Made by a program: the position numbers and the translations under genes. A stretch of 64,000 nt of DNA from Protea cynaroides (lineage: Eukaryota > Streptophyta > Magnoliopsida > Proteales > Proteaceae). Positions within the stretch are counted from its first letter, which is position 1; every line of letters starts with the position of its first letter. The stretch is from the NCBI GenBank assembly GCA_028583415.1, contig CM053271.1:91344584-91408583 (forward strand). The letters are read 5' to 3'. The notes under the pieces are model-generated. The model made no database searches and was not told the DNA's origin. It worked only from the letters and a program-made list of their open reading frames with translations. Below are positions 23,540 to 36,164 of this stretch, piece after piece.

Positions 23540-25260
23540 TGTAAGGAAAGAATTAATATTGCAGCCTATATTGTTAATAAAGTGCTTAGTCAGTTTCAGT
23601 TTCAGTTTCAGTTTAAGTTATCTTCCTGTTTGAAACTGTAGAATTGACATGATTTTATAATACTCGTGGGAGAGTGATTATTTTAAGGACATTAAGTTGT
23701 CATATTATGGGATGTCAAAATAGACCCAAGAAACTTAAAGTTTGATGAGACCACATGAAAATAGATGTGAAGTAACCAGTTGAGATAATAGAAATGTTAT
23801 CAGAGTATAATGAAATGATTATAGAAATATTCATTAAGATCGATGCTTCAGTCATAGTAGCAAAGCCAGATGAGGCAAGGAAGAGATATATTGTACCATG
23901 TAGATCTATGATTTCATCCAATCACATGTTATACTTTAAAATAGATATTTTTGGTGATGGACAAAAATGAAGATCTTAATGATTTTGAGCAAGTTGTTAG
24001 TAATGAAATTGCTCTTGAATGTTTAATGATCATAAGGGATGTGTTGTTGTCTATGAATAATAATGAGACTTGGAATTTATGTTTTTGTCAATGAACGGTG
24101 TACTCATAGACTAAAAATGGATATACAATAAATTATGTGATTCCAGTAGGAGAATTGATTGCTACAAAGTAAGATTTATAGCAAAGTGGAATCACACAAA
24201 GGGAAAAGAAAGAGAACTTTAAATTATGAGGTTTATTTTGGAGTTGCATCAGGTAGATGTAAATATCGTTTTGATCAAAGAAAATGTTTATATATTTTAA
24301 TCACAAGGTTTTGTGGTAAGAATAAAGAAGATATGTTTTGTAAACTTATAAAGTCAATCTGTGGATTAAACGGGTATCCGGATAATGGTATTTGAAGTTT
24401 AACAAGGTTGTATCTTCTTTCAACTTTGTTGAGATTGCCATTGACCATTGTATATATCTATAGGTCAGTGGGAGTGGATTCACTACTTTGTCATGTATGT
24501 TGATGGTTTTCATTGGCTTGTAGTGACATGGTTTACTAGTTGAAATCAATATTTTTCTGTCTGATAATTCGACATGTAAAACTGTATGAGCAAGTACATT
24601 TGTACATGGAATTGAGTTTGCTCGTGACAGAAAAAATAAAATTCTGGATTTATCTCAAAGTATAAATATTGTTCGTGTTTTCGAATGGTTCAGTATGCAT
24701 GTATAACTAGTAAGTTGCGAATGCTAAGATCAGTAAAGGAGATAAATTGACAGAATTGTAGACAAAGAATGATACTGAGTATTAGCATCTACAATGCAGT
24801 AGAGAGCTTGATATATGTTTAAGATTGTAATCTTTTCATATAACATTTTCATTGAGTGTCATAGGATGTTTTCAGTTGGATGCTGGTATAGCTTACTGAA
24901 CAATGGGAAAAAGAAAGGTCATGTGGTATATGCAGATGACCAAAAATCATATGTTCATTTATAAAAGTAGTGACACTCTAGGCTATTTTGATGTAATTTA
25001 TAATGATTATATTGATGACAAGAAATCAACTTCAAGGTTCATTGTCATGGTGATAGGGTTTTGTAACTCTAAGTAAAGATAACAAGCAAGATATCTTGTG
25101 TGAAAATTTATTCTCTAATTTGGAGATTGTAGACTCCACTTCTAAATCTATTGAGATGTATTCTGACAGTGGTTCAGCTGTGTTCTTCTCAAAGAATAAT
25201 ATGAAATCTAGTATTTCAAAGTATAATGGAGATCGAATCTCTTGAAGTAAGAAAGATGTC
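23540..25260 (+). pseudogene. Copia pol remnant of element A (integrase end, RT, RNase H)
   Basis: Recognisable Copia pieces in several frames. The integrase end 'AAYIVNKVLS' (about 23560-23595) corresponds to the family's 'ETAAYILNRVPSK'. RT has 'CKLIKSICGLN' (about 24340-24372) for 'KL.KSIYGLKQ', then 'VMYVDGF' (near 24493) where the catalytic YVDD would be, so the second aspartate is lost. RNase H has 'DDKKSTSRFIV' (about 25016-25048) and 'SGSAVFFSKNN' (about 25165-25200). Stops and frameshifts are frequent. No gag zinc knuckle or protease could be identified. Confidence 0.8.
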
Positions 25261-25598
25261 AAAAGATTGTATATCATTGTAGATTCTTGGACGAAGGTTT
25301 TGTAAGTGGGAATCTTTAAGGGACGGTATGTCCAATATAAGAATGGTTGAAAACAAATAATTTTTTCAGAGGCTTAAGTGGCCAAAGATCTGGAAATCAG
25401 TGGGAGTCTCTAGATATGCTTAATCAGTGGGAGGCTCTTTATGTTTATACTTGTGTTTTTACATTACTTACTGTGTTTGATTGTATTACTCATGGTTTGA
25501 TGGGTATAGTTTTTGTAACTATGATTTTGTTTACATTAGCATTTGCGTTATTGCTATTTTATATACATAGTTATGTGTTTGACATGTCACAGATATGA

Positions 25599-25816
25599 GG
25601 CAGTATTTAACCAAAGTTTCAAGGCAGTATTTAGCCAAAGTTTCAAGACAGTATTCAGCCAGATATATAAGGCAGTATTTAGCCAAGATAAGAGGCGGTA
25701 TTCAGCCATACAAATAATGAGGGTAAATCAAAGTTTGGTATTAATCCAAGCTAGAGGCGGTTTGCCATGAAATGACAATATCAAAGAATAAAGGCGGTGT
25801 CTAGCCAAAGTATGGT
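25599..25816 (+). repeat. 24 bp tandem repeats near the 3' end of Copia A
   Basis: Units of the form ggc(a/g)gtatt(t/c)agcca recur at 25599, 25623, 25647, 25671 and 25694, spaced 23-24 bp, then as diverged units near 25757 and 25793. In one frame they read as an octapeptide repeat (KAVFSQSF-like). Element B has the same block at 58884-59095. Confidence 0.75.
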
Positions 25817-26125
25817 ATTATAATTCCAAAATATTTAAATACCATGTTAAGTTGCCCATAAAGGTTTTGGGGCACTTTGATTAAGGTTTTTTAATCAAGT
25901 TTGGACTCATATGAGAGTTTATTTTCATGCATTATCTCAGGCGATTCATGTATTGAGTAGACCTCTGTTGTGGCTAATAGAAGTTTATACACCATACGTT
26001 AAGGTGTATTATTCGCTGTTGCTCGCATTGAAAAGCTTGATAGATGTTTCAAAGTTAGTGACGATTTAGTGTGTTGGATTCCGTGACCACACTGGTTGAT
26101 GATAGTTTTGTAATTAATATAGTCC

Positions 26126-26136
26126 AAGTGGGAGAT
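26126..26136 (+). promoter_or_regulatory. Polypurine tract of Copia A
   Basis: aagtgggagat directly before the 3' LTR start. The same sequence precedes the 3' LTR of element B. Confidence 0.8.
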
Positions 26137-26573
26137 TGTTAGATTTATGTGGGCTTAATTAATTACCTAAACTAGTTAATTCAATGGGAATCTGATTAAC
26201 ATGGTATAACCGGTTTGGTTTGATTCGTCACATGGTATGAGATAGGTTTGGTAACCCTAATTCTATTGTGGGAATGGTTTTAGGGTTACATCTGTATTCT
26301 ATAAATACAGGGTTAGAGTCTCCACAGCCACGGTTAATTAGTTCTCTGCACCCATTAGCAAGAGACGTCAGGATATCCTCTGGAGGCTGTGGAAGACTGT
26401 AGCCGAGGGATTTCGATCAAAGCTTAGAGCGCTGTGGAGCGTATGGAATTAATATCTTCACAGACAGATATGTCTTTATGCTCATTATTTATGGCTTTTC
26501 TATTGTGTTCTATGGTAACTATATGGATGGAGAATGAGTTTTATAGAAATCCTAAACGAATAATATTCTAATA
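26137..26573 (+). repeat. 3' LTR of Copia A
   Basis: 437 bp, same length as the 5' copy. The terminal CA has become TA (ttctaata). Confidence 0.95.
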
Positions 26574-26945
26574 CATGATTGTATAAACTATCTAAATTTC
26601 TAATTATATTTAGTAATAATGTTTATTAATGTAAATTTTGTTTTACTTTTCAAATGCAAGAGATTTTGGATGCAAAGTAAAATGTAAATTAATTACTAAA
26701 TTAAAATGAAATGATTTGGATTTATCTATAGATTTATGTGATGACGGCATGAACTGTAATGACTACAAGAGTTTCTTTTTTATGTTTAAAAATTTTCACT
26801 TCTCTTGTTTTCAGTTTCTCTTGCAACCAATCAGAGCCATAAGAACACATAAAATACATGGGAAGGTAAATGTTTGAACCAATCAGAGCCATAAGAACAC
26901 TTCCCTTGTTTTCAGTTTCTCTTGCAACCAATCAAGGCCAGTTCC
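26574..26945. mobile_element. MITE copy 3, right part, with a duplicated end
   Basis: From catgattgtataaac to ttgcaaccaatcagagcc (about 26842) this matches the right part of the MITE at 13812-14164. The terminal stretch gttttcagtttctcttgcaa...ataagaacac is then repeated at 26876-26945, a local tandem duplication of the MITE end. Confidence 0.7.
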
Positions 26946-27912
26946 TCTATATCCGTATGACCGAAATTTGTTACATCACATTTTCATATGGCAAAAACTT
27001 TTATCGGTTTAGAGAATATCTTTAGACGTGTTGGCCTAGAAAAATTTATAGTAATAAATATCAATTCCTTGAGCTTTTAAGCAAAAACGGTTACTCTATC
27101 AAACATTTTCACCCATCCTTTTTTGTTAGGGAAAAGTTCTCTCACCCCCTCATGTGACAGGCGCAGAGAACACAGCCGAACAGAATCCCTGGCTTTTTGT
27201 AATTACTTTGTCTTTTGGTTAGCTATCCGATTATTTTATTTGGATTTGCTTGTTAAACCCCACTGTTTATGAGATCTTTTAGACCTATGACTCAAAAGAA
27301 AAAATATGAGAAAAGCGAAGAGGAACGTTAGACTAATGGGCCACTGGAAAGGCTTCAGATCATCTATTACTGGGAGCATGCAGGGAAGCCAAGAAACAAG
27401 AAAGGAAAGAGGAACAACTAAAGGCCGAGGCTATTATTCCTATAATTCAATTCCGCCATTTCAGGATCATTCGGTGCCAAAATCATGGAATAAATGAGTC
27501 TACTTTGAATCTTGTGGGGGTAAAAGCGCCTTAGAACTCTTCAAATGCAAGTCAACTTTCATTGTCACTTTTATATGGCTTGTTTGGCGTCTTGGTTTGG
27601 CGTGTAGGTTTTTGTTCATATATATCTACATTATTAATTTTACACCGACTTCTATGACCTTTGGAATTCTTTTTGGGATAAATATTTATATTATTAATTT
27701 AACACCGACTTTGTTGGCCTTTGGAATTTGTTTTGATAAATATTTATCTTATAAAAAAATAAAAATAAAAAGTAGGTGGTTGTGCTAAGCCAAGCAAATC
27801 ATGATTTGTTACTTTCTTACCAATAAGAAATGAATTGAAATAAAATAGGCTTTAGAGACTCTTGAAATTTAATATAGTAGTTGATATGCATCAAAACTAT
27901 CCACCAATGGGT
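26946..27912. other. Intergenic sequence, no gene seen
   Basis: Includes an imperfect tandem duplication at about 27615-27750: 'attattaattttacaccgac' and 'attattaatttaacaccgac', each followed by cctttggaatt. Nothing else recognised. Confidence 0.5.
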
Positions 27913-28255
27913 TGTTGACACATGGCAATTGATACGTTAGAGTTTAATTCGAAAGTATTATCAATCTTTAGAAGAATCAAAACGGCATTAGAGTTTCTCC
28001 TTAATTTTTTTTTTTGGTAAGAGTTTCTCCTTAATTGCCATCTTATAAATAGGGAGACATACCAAGGGTAAAAGATTTCATTAATTGCAACTCTTTCCAC
28101 TTCTAGCTCATATTATTATTATAGTTCGGATTTCTGACTTCAGCGTTGGAGAGCACCCTGGATCCGTTCTGACCTTTTCTCTTGCTTAGTTTAAGGTTTA
28201 TGGTGCTTAGGTATCCCCATAGTACGTCGGTTCAGATTTCAACAGCAACAACAGT
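27913..28255 (+). repeat. Possible solo LTR, type uncertain
   Basis: The segment starts tgttgacac, has a TATA box (ttataaatag, about 28043-28052) and then contains 'acttcagcgttggagag' (about 28138). This resembles a motif common just downstream of the start site in LTRs of Ty3 Tat/Ogre-type elements. The 3' end and target duplication could not be fixed. Confidence 0.35.
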
Positions 28256-29988
<1,733 letters not shown>

Positions 29989-30161
29989 TGTTATTATGTT
30001 CCCTTGATATATAATAGGATAGGAGTTACAACCTCTGTAATAACCCAATCCCTATTTCTTTGTAACTCTCCCTATTTCGTTGTAACTCCAAAAGTTATAT
30101 ATAAAACCTCTACCCAACGTAAATGGGCAGGAGAGTTTCAACTCAAACTATATTCTTAACA
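29989..30161 (+). repeat. 5' LTR of Copia element D
   Basis: Starts TGTTATTATG and ends ATTCTTAACA, directly followed by a primer site. The TATA-like sequence tatatataaaac lies near 30093-30105. About 173 bp long, a size normal for Ale/Retrofit-type Copia elements. The left flank is cgtat. No 3' LTR was found, so a target duplication cannot be checked. Confidence 0.7.
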
Positions 30162-30171
30162 TGGTATCAGA
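30162..30171 (+). promoter_or_regulatory. Primer binding site, Copia D
   Basis: tggtatcaga directly after the LTR, complementary to initiator tRNA-Met; the match stops after ten bases. Confidence 0.75.
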
Positions 30172-30173
30172 CG

Positions 30174-30960
30174 ATGGCTACCTCCACCTCTAATGTCCAG
30201 CACCATCTTACAGTCAAACTCCAACCTGATAACTACCTTCTTTGGAAACCTCAGCTATTTCCTCTCCTATGCAGCTATGATTTAGTTGGTTACGTAGATG
30301 GCACTAAATGCTGTCCTTCACTGACCATGCTACCTGAAAGATCGACACGTACCACTATTCTTGTTGCAACCAAATCTCCACCGACTACTGTACCCAAACC
30401 AGCTTATAAGGATTGGATTAGAAAGGAACAAATGGCACTCCCATACGTGGTTGGTCTGAATACTACAGCCGAAGTTTGGACTGCTCTACAATCGGCATTT
30501 GGCACCCTATTTTATACCAGCTCGTGTTGCAACTTCATATTCATATGTAGCTACAAAGCACCTCAAAATGTACAGAATCTGTCTCAAAATATCTCAAAGA
30601 GATTGAGTACATTTCTGATCAGTTATCTGCTTCAAATAAACCTCTTTTTAAGGAAGAATTAAATGCCACAATGTTTCACAACCTTGGTGCAGATTATAGT
30701 GATATTGTGGCTGCATTGGCCACAAAATCTGAGGCCTTATCATTTCGGGATCTTCATTGTCTCTTACTAAGTCATGAAATGAGGCTTCAGACTACTCAGT
30801 AGGTTATATCAGCAAATATGAGCATTGTTGCTCCTCATGCAACATTTGCATTCAGCAACCCTACGGTTAAGCAAAGCTCACCACCCAATCCTGCTCCCCC
30901 ACCATCAAATGGTCAACGAAACAACACCAATCGCAATAGTCGTAAGAACGCTGCCAGATA
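30174..30960 (+). pseudogene. Copia D gag remnant (Ale/Retrofit type)
   Basis: An open frame from the ATG at 30174 reads MATSTSNVQHHLTVKLQPDNYLLW at its start, the 'L..dNYLLWK.Q..P.L....L.GYVDG' pattern of Copia Retrofit-type Gag. 'PYVVGLNTTAEVWTAL' follows near 30440-30490. A frameshift near 30530 moves the rest to another frame (about 30660-30800: 'NATMFHNLGADYSDIV', 'HEMRLQTTQ'). The capsid-like domain is recognisable; the protein is broken. Confidence 0.75.
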
Positions 30961-31038
30961 TGCAACTGTAATAATCATACGGCTAGCAATGTTACTTTAG
31001 GTACAACAGAGGGACGCCATCCAAAAATACTCTTCCCA

Positions 31039-32584
31039 TTGCAAAACATGGCTGGATTGCTTCCCACACCATCAGCTATGCTTCCAGCCTGGTATCCAGA
31101 TACTGCAGCGACTCATCATGTCACACCAGACATTGACAATCTCCAAATTGCCAACCAATACATTGGTACTGAATCATTACGAGTTGGTAATGGACTTGGT
31201 TTAAATATTTGCAATGTTGATTCGTCATTGTCATTTTCACACCTACACCTAGTTCCTCTTTCAACCTTACTAACATTTTACATGTTCCCCAAATCAACAA
31301 GAATTTTCTTTCTGATCATCAGTTTACCAAGGATAATCAATGCTTTTTAACGTTTCATCCTAACCATTTTTGTGTCAAGGATTAGGTGACCAAGAAATTG
31401 CTGCTCGAAGGACAACTTGAGTATGGGCTCTACAAGCTACCAGACTTTCATTCTACATCCAAACCATCTGCTCACACGGTTCAACACTCCACCATTGCTT
31501 GAATGGCATGCTCGGTTGGGTCATCTCCAATCACGCATGGTTAAACTTTTGGTCTCGAGTCACTCACTTCCATCATCTTCTACAACAATCAATAAATGTG
31601 AAGCTTGCTTCATGGGGAAATCTCATAAGTTTTCACTCCTGGTAACTGGTAATATTATAAGTAATTGATGAATATTCTAAATTATCTCCTCAATCGATGT
31701 TCTTCCGTTCTTGTTTTGAATCTTTTCAGAAAATTGTAGAAAACCAATTTTCAACAACCATCAAAGCTTTTCAGTAGGATTGGAGAGGGGCGCACCAAAA
31801 GTTAAATCAACATTTACAAAAATGTGGTATTCTACATCGTGTTGCTTGTCCCCATATGCATGAGTAGAATGGAGTAGCAGAACAGAAAATTCAACACATT
31901 GTCGATACCGATCTCACTCTAATGGCTCATGTTTTCATTCCTCTAAAATACTGGGATTATGCCCTTTAAACAATTTTTTTTTTAATAAATCGAATATGCC
32001 TACACCTCTGCTGAAAAATTGTTCTCCTTTTGAAGTACTCTAACTACAAAACGGATTATAATTTTCTTAAAGTTTTTTATTATGCAGCCTACCCTCTTCT
32101 TCTCCCTACAATTCTATTAAGTTTAATTATCGCACTATTCCTTGTGTATTTGTAGGCTATAGTCCTATGCTACTTAGGATATCAGTGTTTAGACTTAAAA
32201 ACAAATCAGTTGTATATTGCCAGGCATGTAAAATTTATAGAAAATTCTTTTCCTTTTCTAAATCTCCAATCTGATGTAATGGAACTCAAAGTACCTCCTG
32301 AACTATGGATGACTATCAAAGCCCCTAACCCATCCTCACAAGTCCAAGCACCAACAACAACTTGTCCCTCGGTTCGTTCCCCACAGATATCACCTCTATC
32401 ATTTTTTACCCTCCATTACTTCCCTTACAACCCCCCTACTGACAATGCAATTGTTAAACATAACCACCCATCACCTTTGGTTTATACTAATGGCGAACAT
32501 GCAAGAACTAGTCATGAGATTGCTACAAATGTAACCACTCCAATTGTCCAAACAATAAAGCAACAATTGTCTACTACTCTGTAA
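31039..32584 (+). pseudogene. Copia D protease and integrase remnant
   Basis: Seen: the protease segment WYPDTAATHHVTPD (about 31090-31131, for the family's D(S/T)GATHH), then GAG-pre-integrase 'HARLGHLQSRMVKLL' and 'CEACFMGKSHK' (31510-31635). Integrase core pieces follow ('CPHMHE*NGVAEQK', about 31849-31890, for 'CPHTSEQNGVAERK'), and a C-terminal part near 32150-32250 ('VYRLK'-like, 'YIARHVKFIENSFPF'). There are stops and a frameshift near 31330. The reading is cut near 32580 and polymerase resumes at about 38040. Confidence 0.75.
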
Positions 32585-33114
32585 GCACCCCATTTTTGTC
32601 ATCCCTAGCCAAACAGAGCTTTCCTGGTGCATAGACAGCAAGAGGAGGAGGTGAATGAAATTTGGAAAAAGTACAGGGGAGGTGAGTAAAAATCTCTCAA
32701 ATCGATAGTCTATCAGTCCCTGTGTGTTCTCTATGGTGTTCTGAGCCAAGCTAAGGTACCCCCAAATGTGCAGGAGTCTAGGTGAACACATTCGGAAAGG
32801 CTAGGGGTCAATTTAAGGTTTAATCGTTAAGTGGTGACTTCGATGCTGATTTCGATGGCCCCACAATAAGGTTATGGACTGTAATCTGCATGGATGCATA
32901 GGTTAAGGAATTATCTTCGAAATGATCGTTCAATTCTGATATCAAACGAAGAAGATATCGTGATTTTAGTCGGATGGAAGGTGCATTAAAAATCTTGGGG
33001 CTTTTTGAAAATCTCTTAACTATTGTCCTCACATAGTCCAACAAAGAAAACTCACCATACGTAGCTAGGATCACATCCAAAAGCCTTCTACAAGGTACCC
33101 ATTACCCTTTGCAC
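32580..33114. mobile_element. Unidentified insertion in Copia D, LTR-like start
   Basis: Begins tgtaagcaccccatttttgtc where Copia D coding stops, and ends where element E begins. The TGTAAGCACCCC start resembles an LTR end, but no polymerase, primer site or second end was seen. It may be a truncated Ty3 LTR. Confidence 0.4.
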
Positions 33115-33446
33115 TATTACAGTAAGTCAATCTCTCACCAACCATAAGGATGAGATCCATGAGGATAAGACCGACCAGCAAGGACATGACTCAGGAAGAT
33201 AAGATCAATTTTGAATTTCAAAATTTAAGTTCAAATCGTTGTTGTATCACAGTTGTAACAATCCCCATTTTTACCTAATATGTTCCTAATTATATGGAAT
33301 AAGATCTCTTGTAATTATCCATACCCAATCTGTTCCTAAATATATGGAACAAGATTTCTTGTAATAATCTATATATATGTAACCTCTCAAATGAGAAACA
33401 ATCAATCAAATTTCATTCAAATCATTCTCTATCCATTAGTTCTTTT
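33115..33446 (+). repeat. 5' LTR of Copia E
   Basis: Starts tattacagtaagtcaatc. The internal near-repeat 'tgttcctaa(t/a)tatatggaa(t/c)aag' occurs twice (33284 and 33332). TATA-like tatatatatgta lies near 33369. The end is uncertain because the two copies diverge after ctctat (33432). Confidence 0.8.
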
Positions 33447-33482
33447 TTTTTTTTTTGTTCTATTGTTTTTATCCTATCTCTA

Positions 33483-34360
33483 ATGGTGCAAGAATCATTA
33501 CCAACAGCTAGTCCTATTGTAAATGATGTTACTCCTCCGACAGTAGCAATAACTACTTCCCCCACCATGGTTATCTCCAACATTACATGTTTGATTCCAA
33601 TTAAACTTTCTCTAAACAACTACCTCCTCTGGAAGTTGCACGCTTTTCAAGCGTATCTTAAGAGGCCATAAACTAATGCATCTAGTTGATGGCACAACCC
33701 CACCACCGATCTCTCCCACCTCTCAGAGGTATGAACAAGACCAAATGTTACTGTCTTGGATTAATGCAACACTTAGTGAATCTGTGCTCCCCTACATGGT
33801 CGGTCTCTCTTCTACCAAAGCTGCATGGGGTATCCTCAAAGAGCGGTATGCCTCTACCACCACTACTCATGTCATGCCACTAAAGCGCCAAATAAGTCGC
33901 ATTAAGAAAGGAACTCATACAATGTCTAATTATCTCCAATAGTTCAAGAACATCATCAATCAGCTCGTAGCCTCTGGCACACCAATTAGTGATGATGATA
34001 TGATTATTTATGTACTTGATGGATTTCTCCCCTCTTATCGACAGTTTGGCTCGTCTATTCAAATTGGTGCATGAACTGCTTCTCTTTCTCTCACTAAACT
34101 TCACACATTGTTAATATGTGAAGAGTTGGGCCTTGCCAAGAAGTTCCCTTGGCCTTTGTTTCAACTAGACCAGGCCACTTTTCTGGCGGTCGTCAACCAG
34201 GATTCCGCGGCAGAGCCAACAATGGAGGTCGTGGCCCTCCAGCTTATCATAGGCCCTCCTCTTCTCAACAACATGGCCTCTTGCCATCTCCTACTGCTGC
34301 ATTGTCAACTAGTATGTACCCATCACGAAGTAGTGTCAAATCTATCACAAGATAGGCCAT
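33483..34360 (+). pseudogene. Copia E gag remnant
   Basis: Starts at the ATG at 33483 with 'PIKLSLNNYLLWKLHAFQAYL' spread over 33598-33660. It is frameshifted near 33670 and continues as 'LVDGTTPPPISPTSQRYEQDQ' and 'SWINATLSESVLPYMVGL' (33679-33810), then 'YASTTTTHVMPLKRQISRIKKG' (33847-33912). It matches the Retrofit-type Gag capsid region. A stop lies at 33943 and the reading resumes afterwards. Confidence 0.75.
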
Positions 34361-34449
34361 CTAGCAATTGATTGCTATCACAGAATGAACTATGCCTATC
34401 AAGGATGCCATCCCCCTACCAACTTAGCTTCCATGGTCTCCCACACATA

Positions 34450-34789
34450 GGGTGTTGCTAACACTTGGTATTCAGATACAAGTGCTACCAACCACATTAC
34501 ACCCGATATTGAGGCCATCCACTCTGCTGTTCCGTACCATGGTCCTAACACGGTACAAGTCAGAACGGCCAAGGTTTGAAAATTTCACATGTTGGTTCGT
34601 CCTCTCTCACTCCCTCTCTTCATATGTACAATATACTTCATTGCCCATTTGCTTCCACAAATCTTCTTTCCATCCATAATTTTCGAATGTTAATAACTGC
34701 ATTTTTGCTTTTGATGCTTTTGGTTATTCCATTCAGGACAAGAAAATGGGGAGACTACTCTATAGAGGTCCAGTTGAGAATGGTCTCTA

Positions 34790-34845
<56 letters not shown>

Positions 34846-36058
34846 CACAAGCTCATTTCAGCTCAACAATCTCTCTGACACATTGGCACGCCTGCCTTGG
34901 ACATCCCTCCACAGCCATTCAACAAGCCATATTTCAATCTCTCTCTTTTCCTAATAAAGTACGGCTCCAAGTTTGTACCTCTTGTCAGCTTGGGAAGAGT
35001 CACAAACAGCCCTTCCCCAAGTCACAGATGGTCTCCCACAAGCCATTTCAGTTAGTTCATTGTGATGTCTGGGGTCCAACCCCCAACCCCTCTATTGTTG
35101 GTTATCTCTATTATGTGTTATTTGTTGATAATTTTACCAGATTTTGATGGATGATTCCAATGAAGTTTAAATTGAACTTTCTTGATATCTTTATTGGGTG
35201 TAAGTCTAAAGTTAAAACCTTACTTTAATTACCCATTATTAAATTCCATTAGGATGGTGGTGGTGAATTCATCAGTCTGGCTTTCAAGCACCTCTTAACT
35301 ACCTATGGTATTACCCATGAGCTATCTTGTCCTCATATACTTGAGCAAAATGGTATAGTAGAGCACAAGCATTGACACATGTCAAAACTAGCTTGGCTCT
35401 CCTTGCCCATGCTTATCTGTCAACCCTATATTAGCTTGATGCCTTTACTACTTCTGTTTACCTGATTAACAGAATGCATCTTCTGTGCCATCATATAGTT
35501 AGTCCTTATGAACAACTAATGGGTACTAAACCTGAGTACCGAGCCTTGTGCATCTTCGGGTACTTATGTTTCCCATGGTTAAGACCGTATGCCTCCAACA
35601 AACTCCAATTTCGTTCCACTGAATGCTGTTTTTTTGGTTCTAGTCCCACCCACAAAGGCTATCATTGCCTAGATCTCAAAACTAAACATGTCTTCATCTC
35701 ACACCATGTGGTGTTTAATGAACATGTATTTCCCTTTGCCACTTCACTATCCCCTAATCCAATAGGACCACTCATTGATATTGGATTCTTTGGCATTACT
35801 GTCTCCCCTTCCCCCCGTATCAACACTCCACTCCATCCACCAAACCCACCACCCATAACCATTGTGGTTCTACCACTACCCTCTCCTGCTTGTCAATTAT
35901 ACCAACCAAAACCCACTACAGTTCTTCCACCCACCCCCACTATAGCCAAAGAGGTTCCCGTAGTGCCCTTATCAACTGCGTTAACGCCATCACCATCATC
36001 AAACGGTCATGGATCCCCCACCTCCTCCTTCTACTCGTACCCACCCCATGTGTACTAG
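34450..36058 (+). pseudogene. Copia E protease and integrase remnant
   Basis: Protease piece 'TWYSDTSATNHITPDI' (about 34462-34510). GAG-pre-integrase 'HWHACLGHPSTAIQQ' and 'CTSCQLGKSHKQPF' (34880-35018). Integrase core 'LVHCDVWGPTP' (first Asp, near 35060), 'DGGGEF' (second Asp, near 35253) and 'CPHILEQNGIVEHKH' (Glu, near 35330). The C-terminal 'FGYLCFPWLRPY' follows near 35555. A pure (CT)n run of about 55 bp at 34788-34843 has expanded inside the coding sequence between protease and integrase. Several stops. Confidence 0.8.
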
Positions 36059-36164
36059 ATCCCAGTCTAGGATATCCAAACGCAAAGCATTTAGTCATAC
36101 TCACCATCCCTTCCCCTGTGCATTGCTCTCTGTTGTTCCACAGGAACCAACATGTTTCACCGAG

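Larger units (their letters stand above)
20019..26573 (+). mobile_element. Copia element A, complete with both LTRs but coding region decayed
   Basis: Seen: two 437 bp LTRs (20019-20455 and 26137-26573), a tRNA-Met-type primer site at 20458-20469, a polypurine tract at 26126-26136 and the 5 bp target duplication catga (20014-20018, 26574-26578). By eye the LTRs differ at about 27 positions (~6%), so the insertion is not recent. The internal 5.7 kb has an unusually long non-coding leader: GACCCG-rich repeats at 20780-21120 and a hairpin array at 21670-22068. Copia pol is recognisable only from about 23560 to 25240 and is full of stops. It belongs to the same lineage as elements B and C. Confidence 0.93.

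Noticed and set aside
28100..28255. Cassandra-type element with a 5S rRNA-like LTR
   Set aside because: The conserved 5S promoter boxes are not present; only the cagcgttggag motif resembles LTR sequence.
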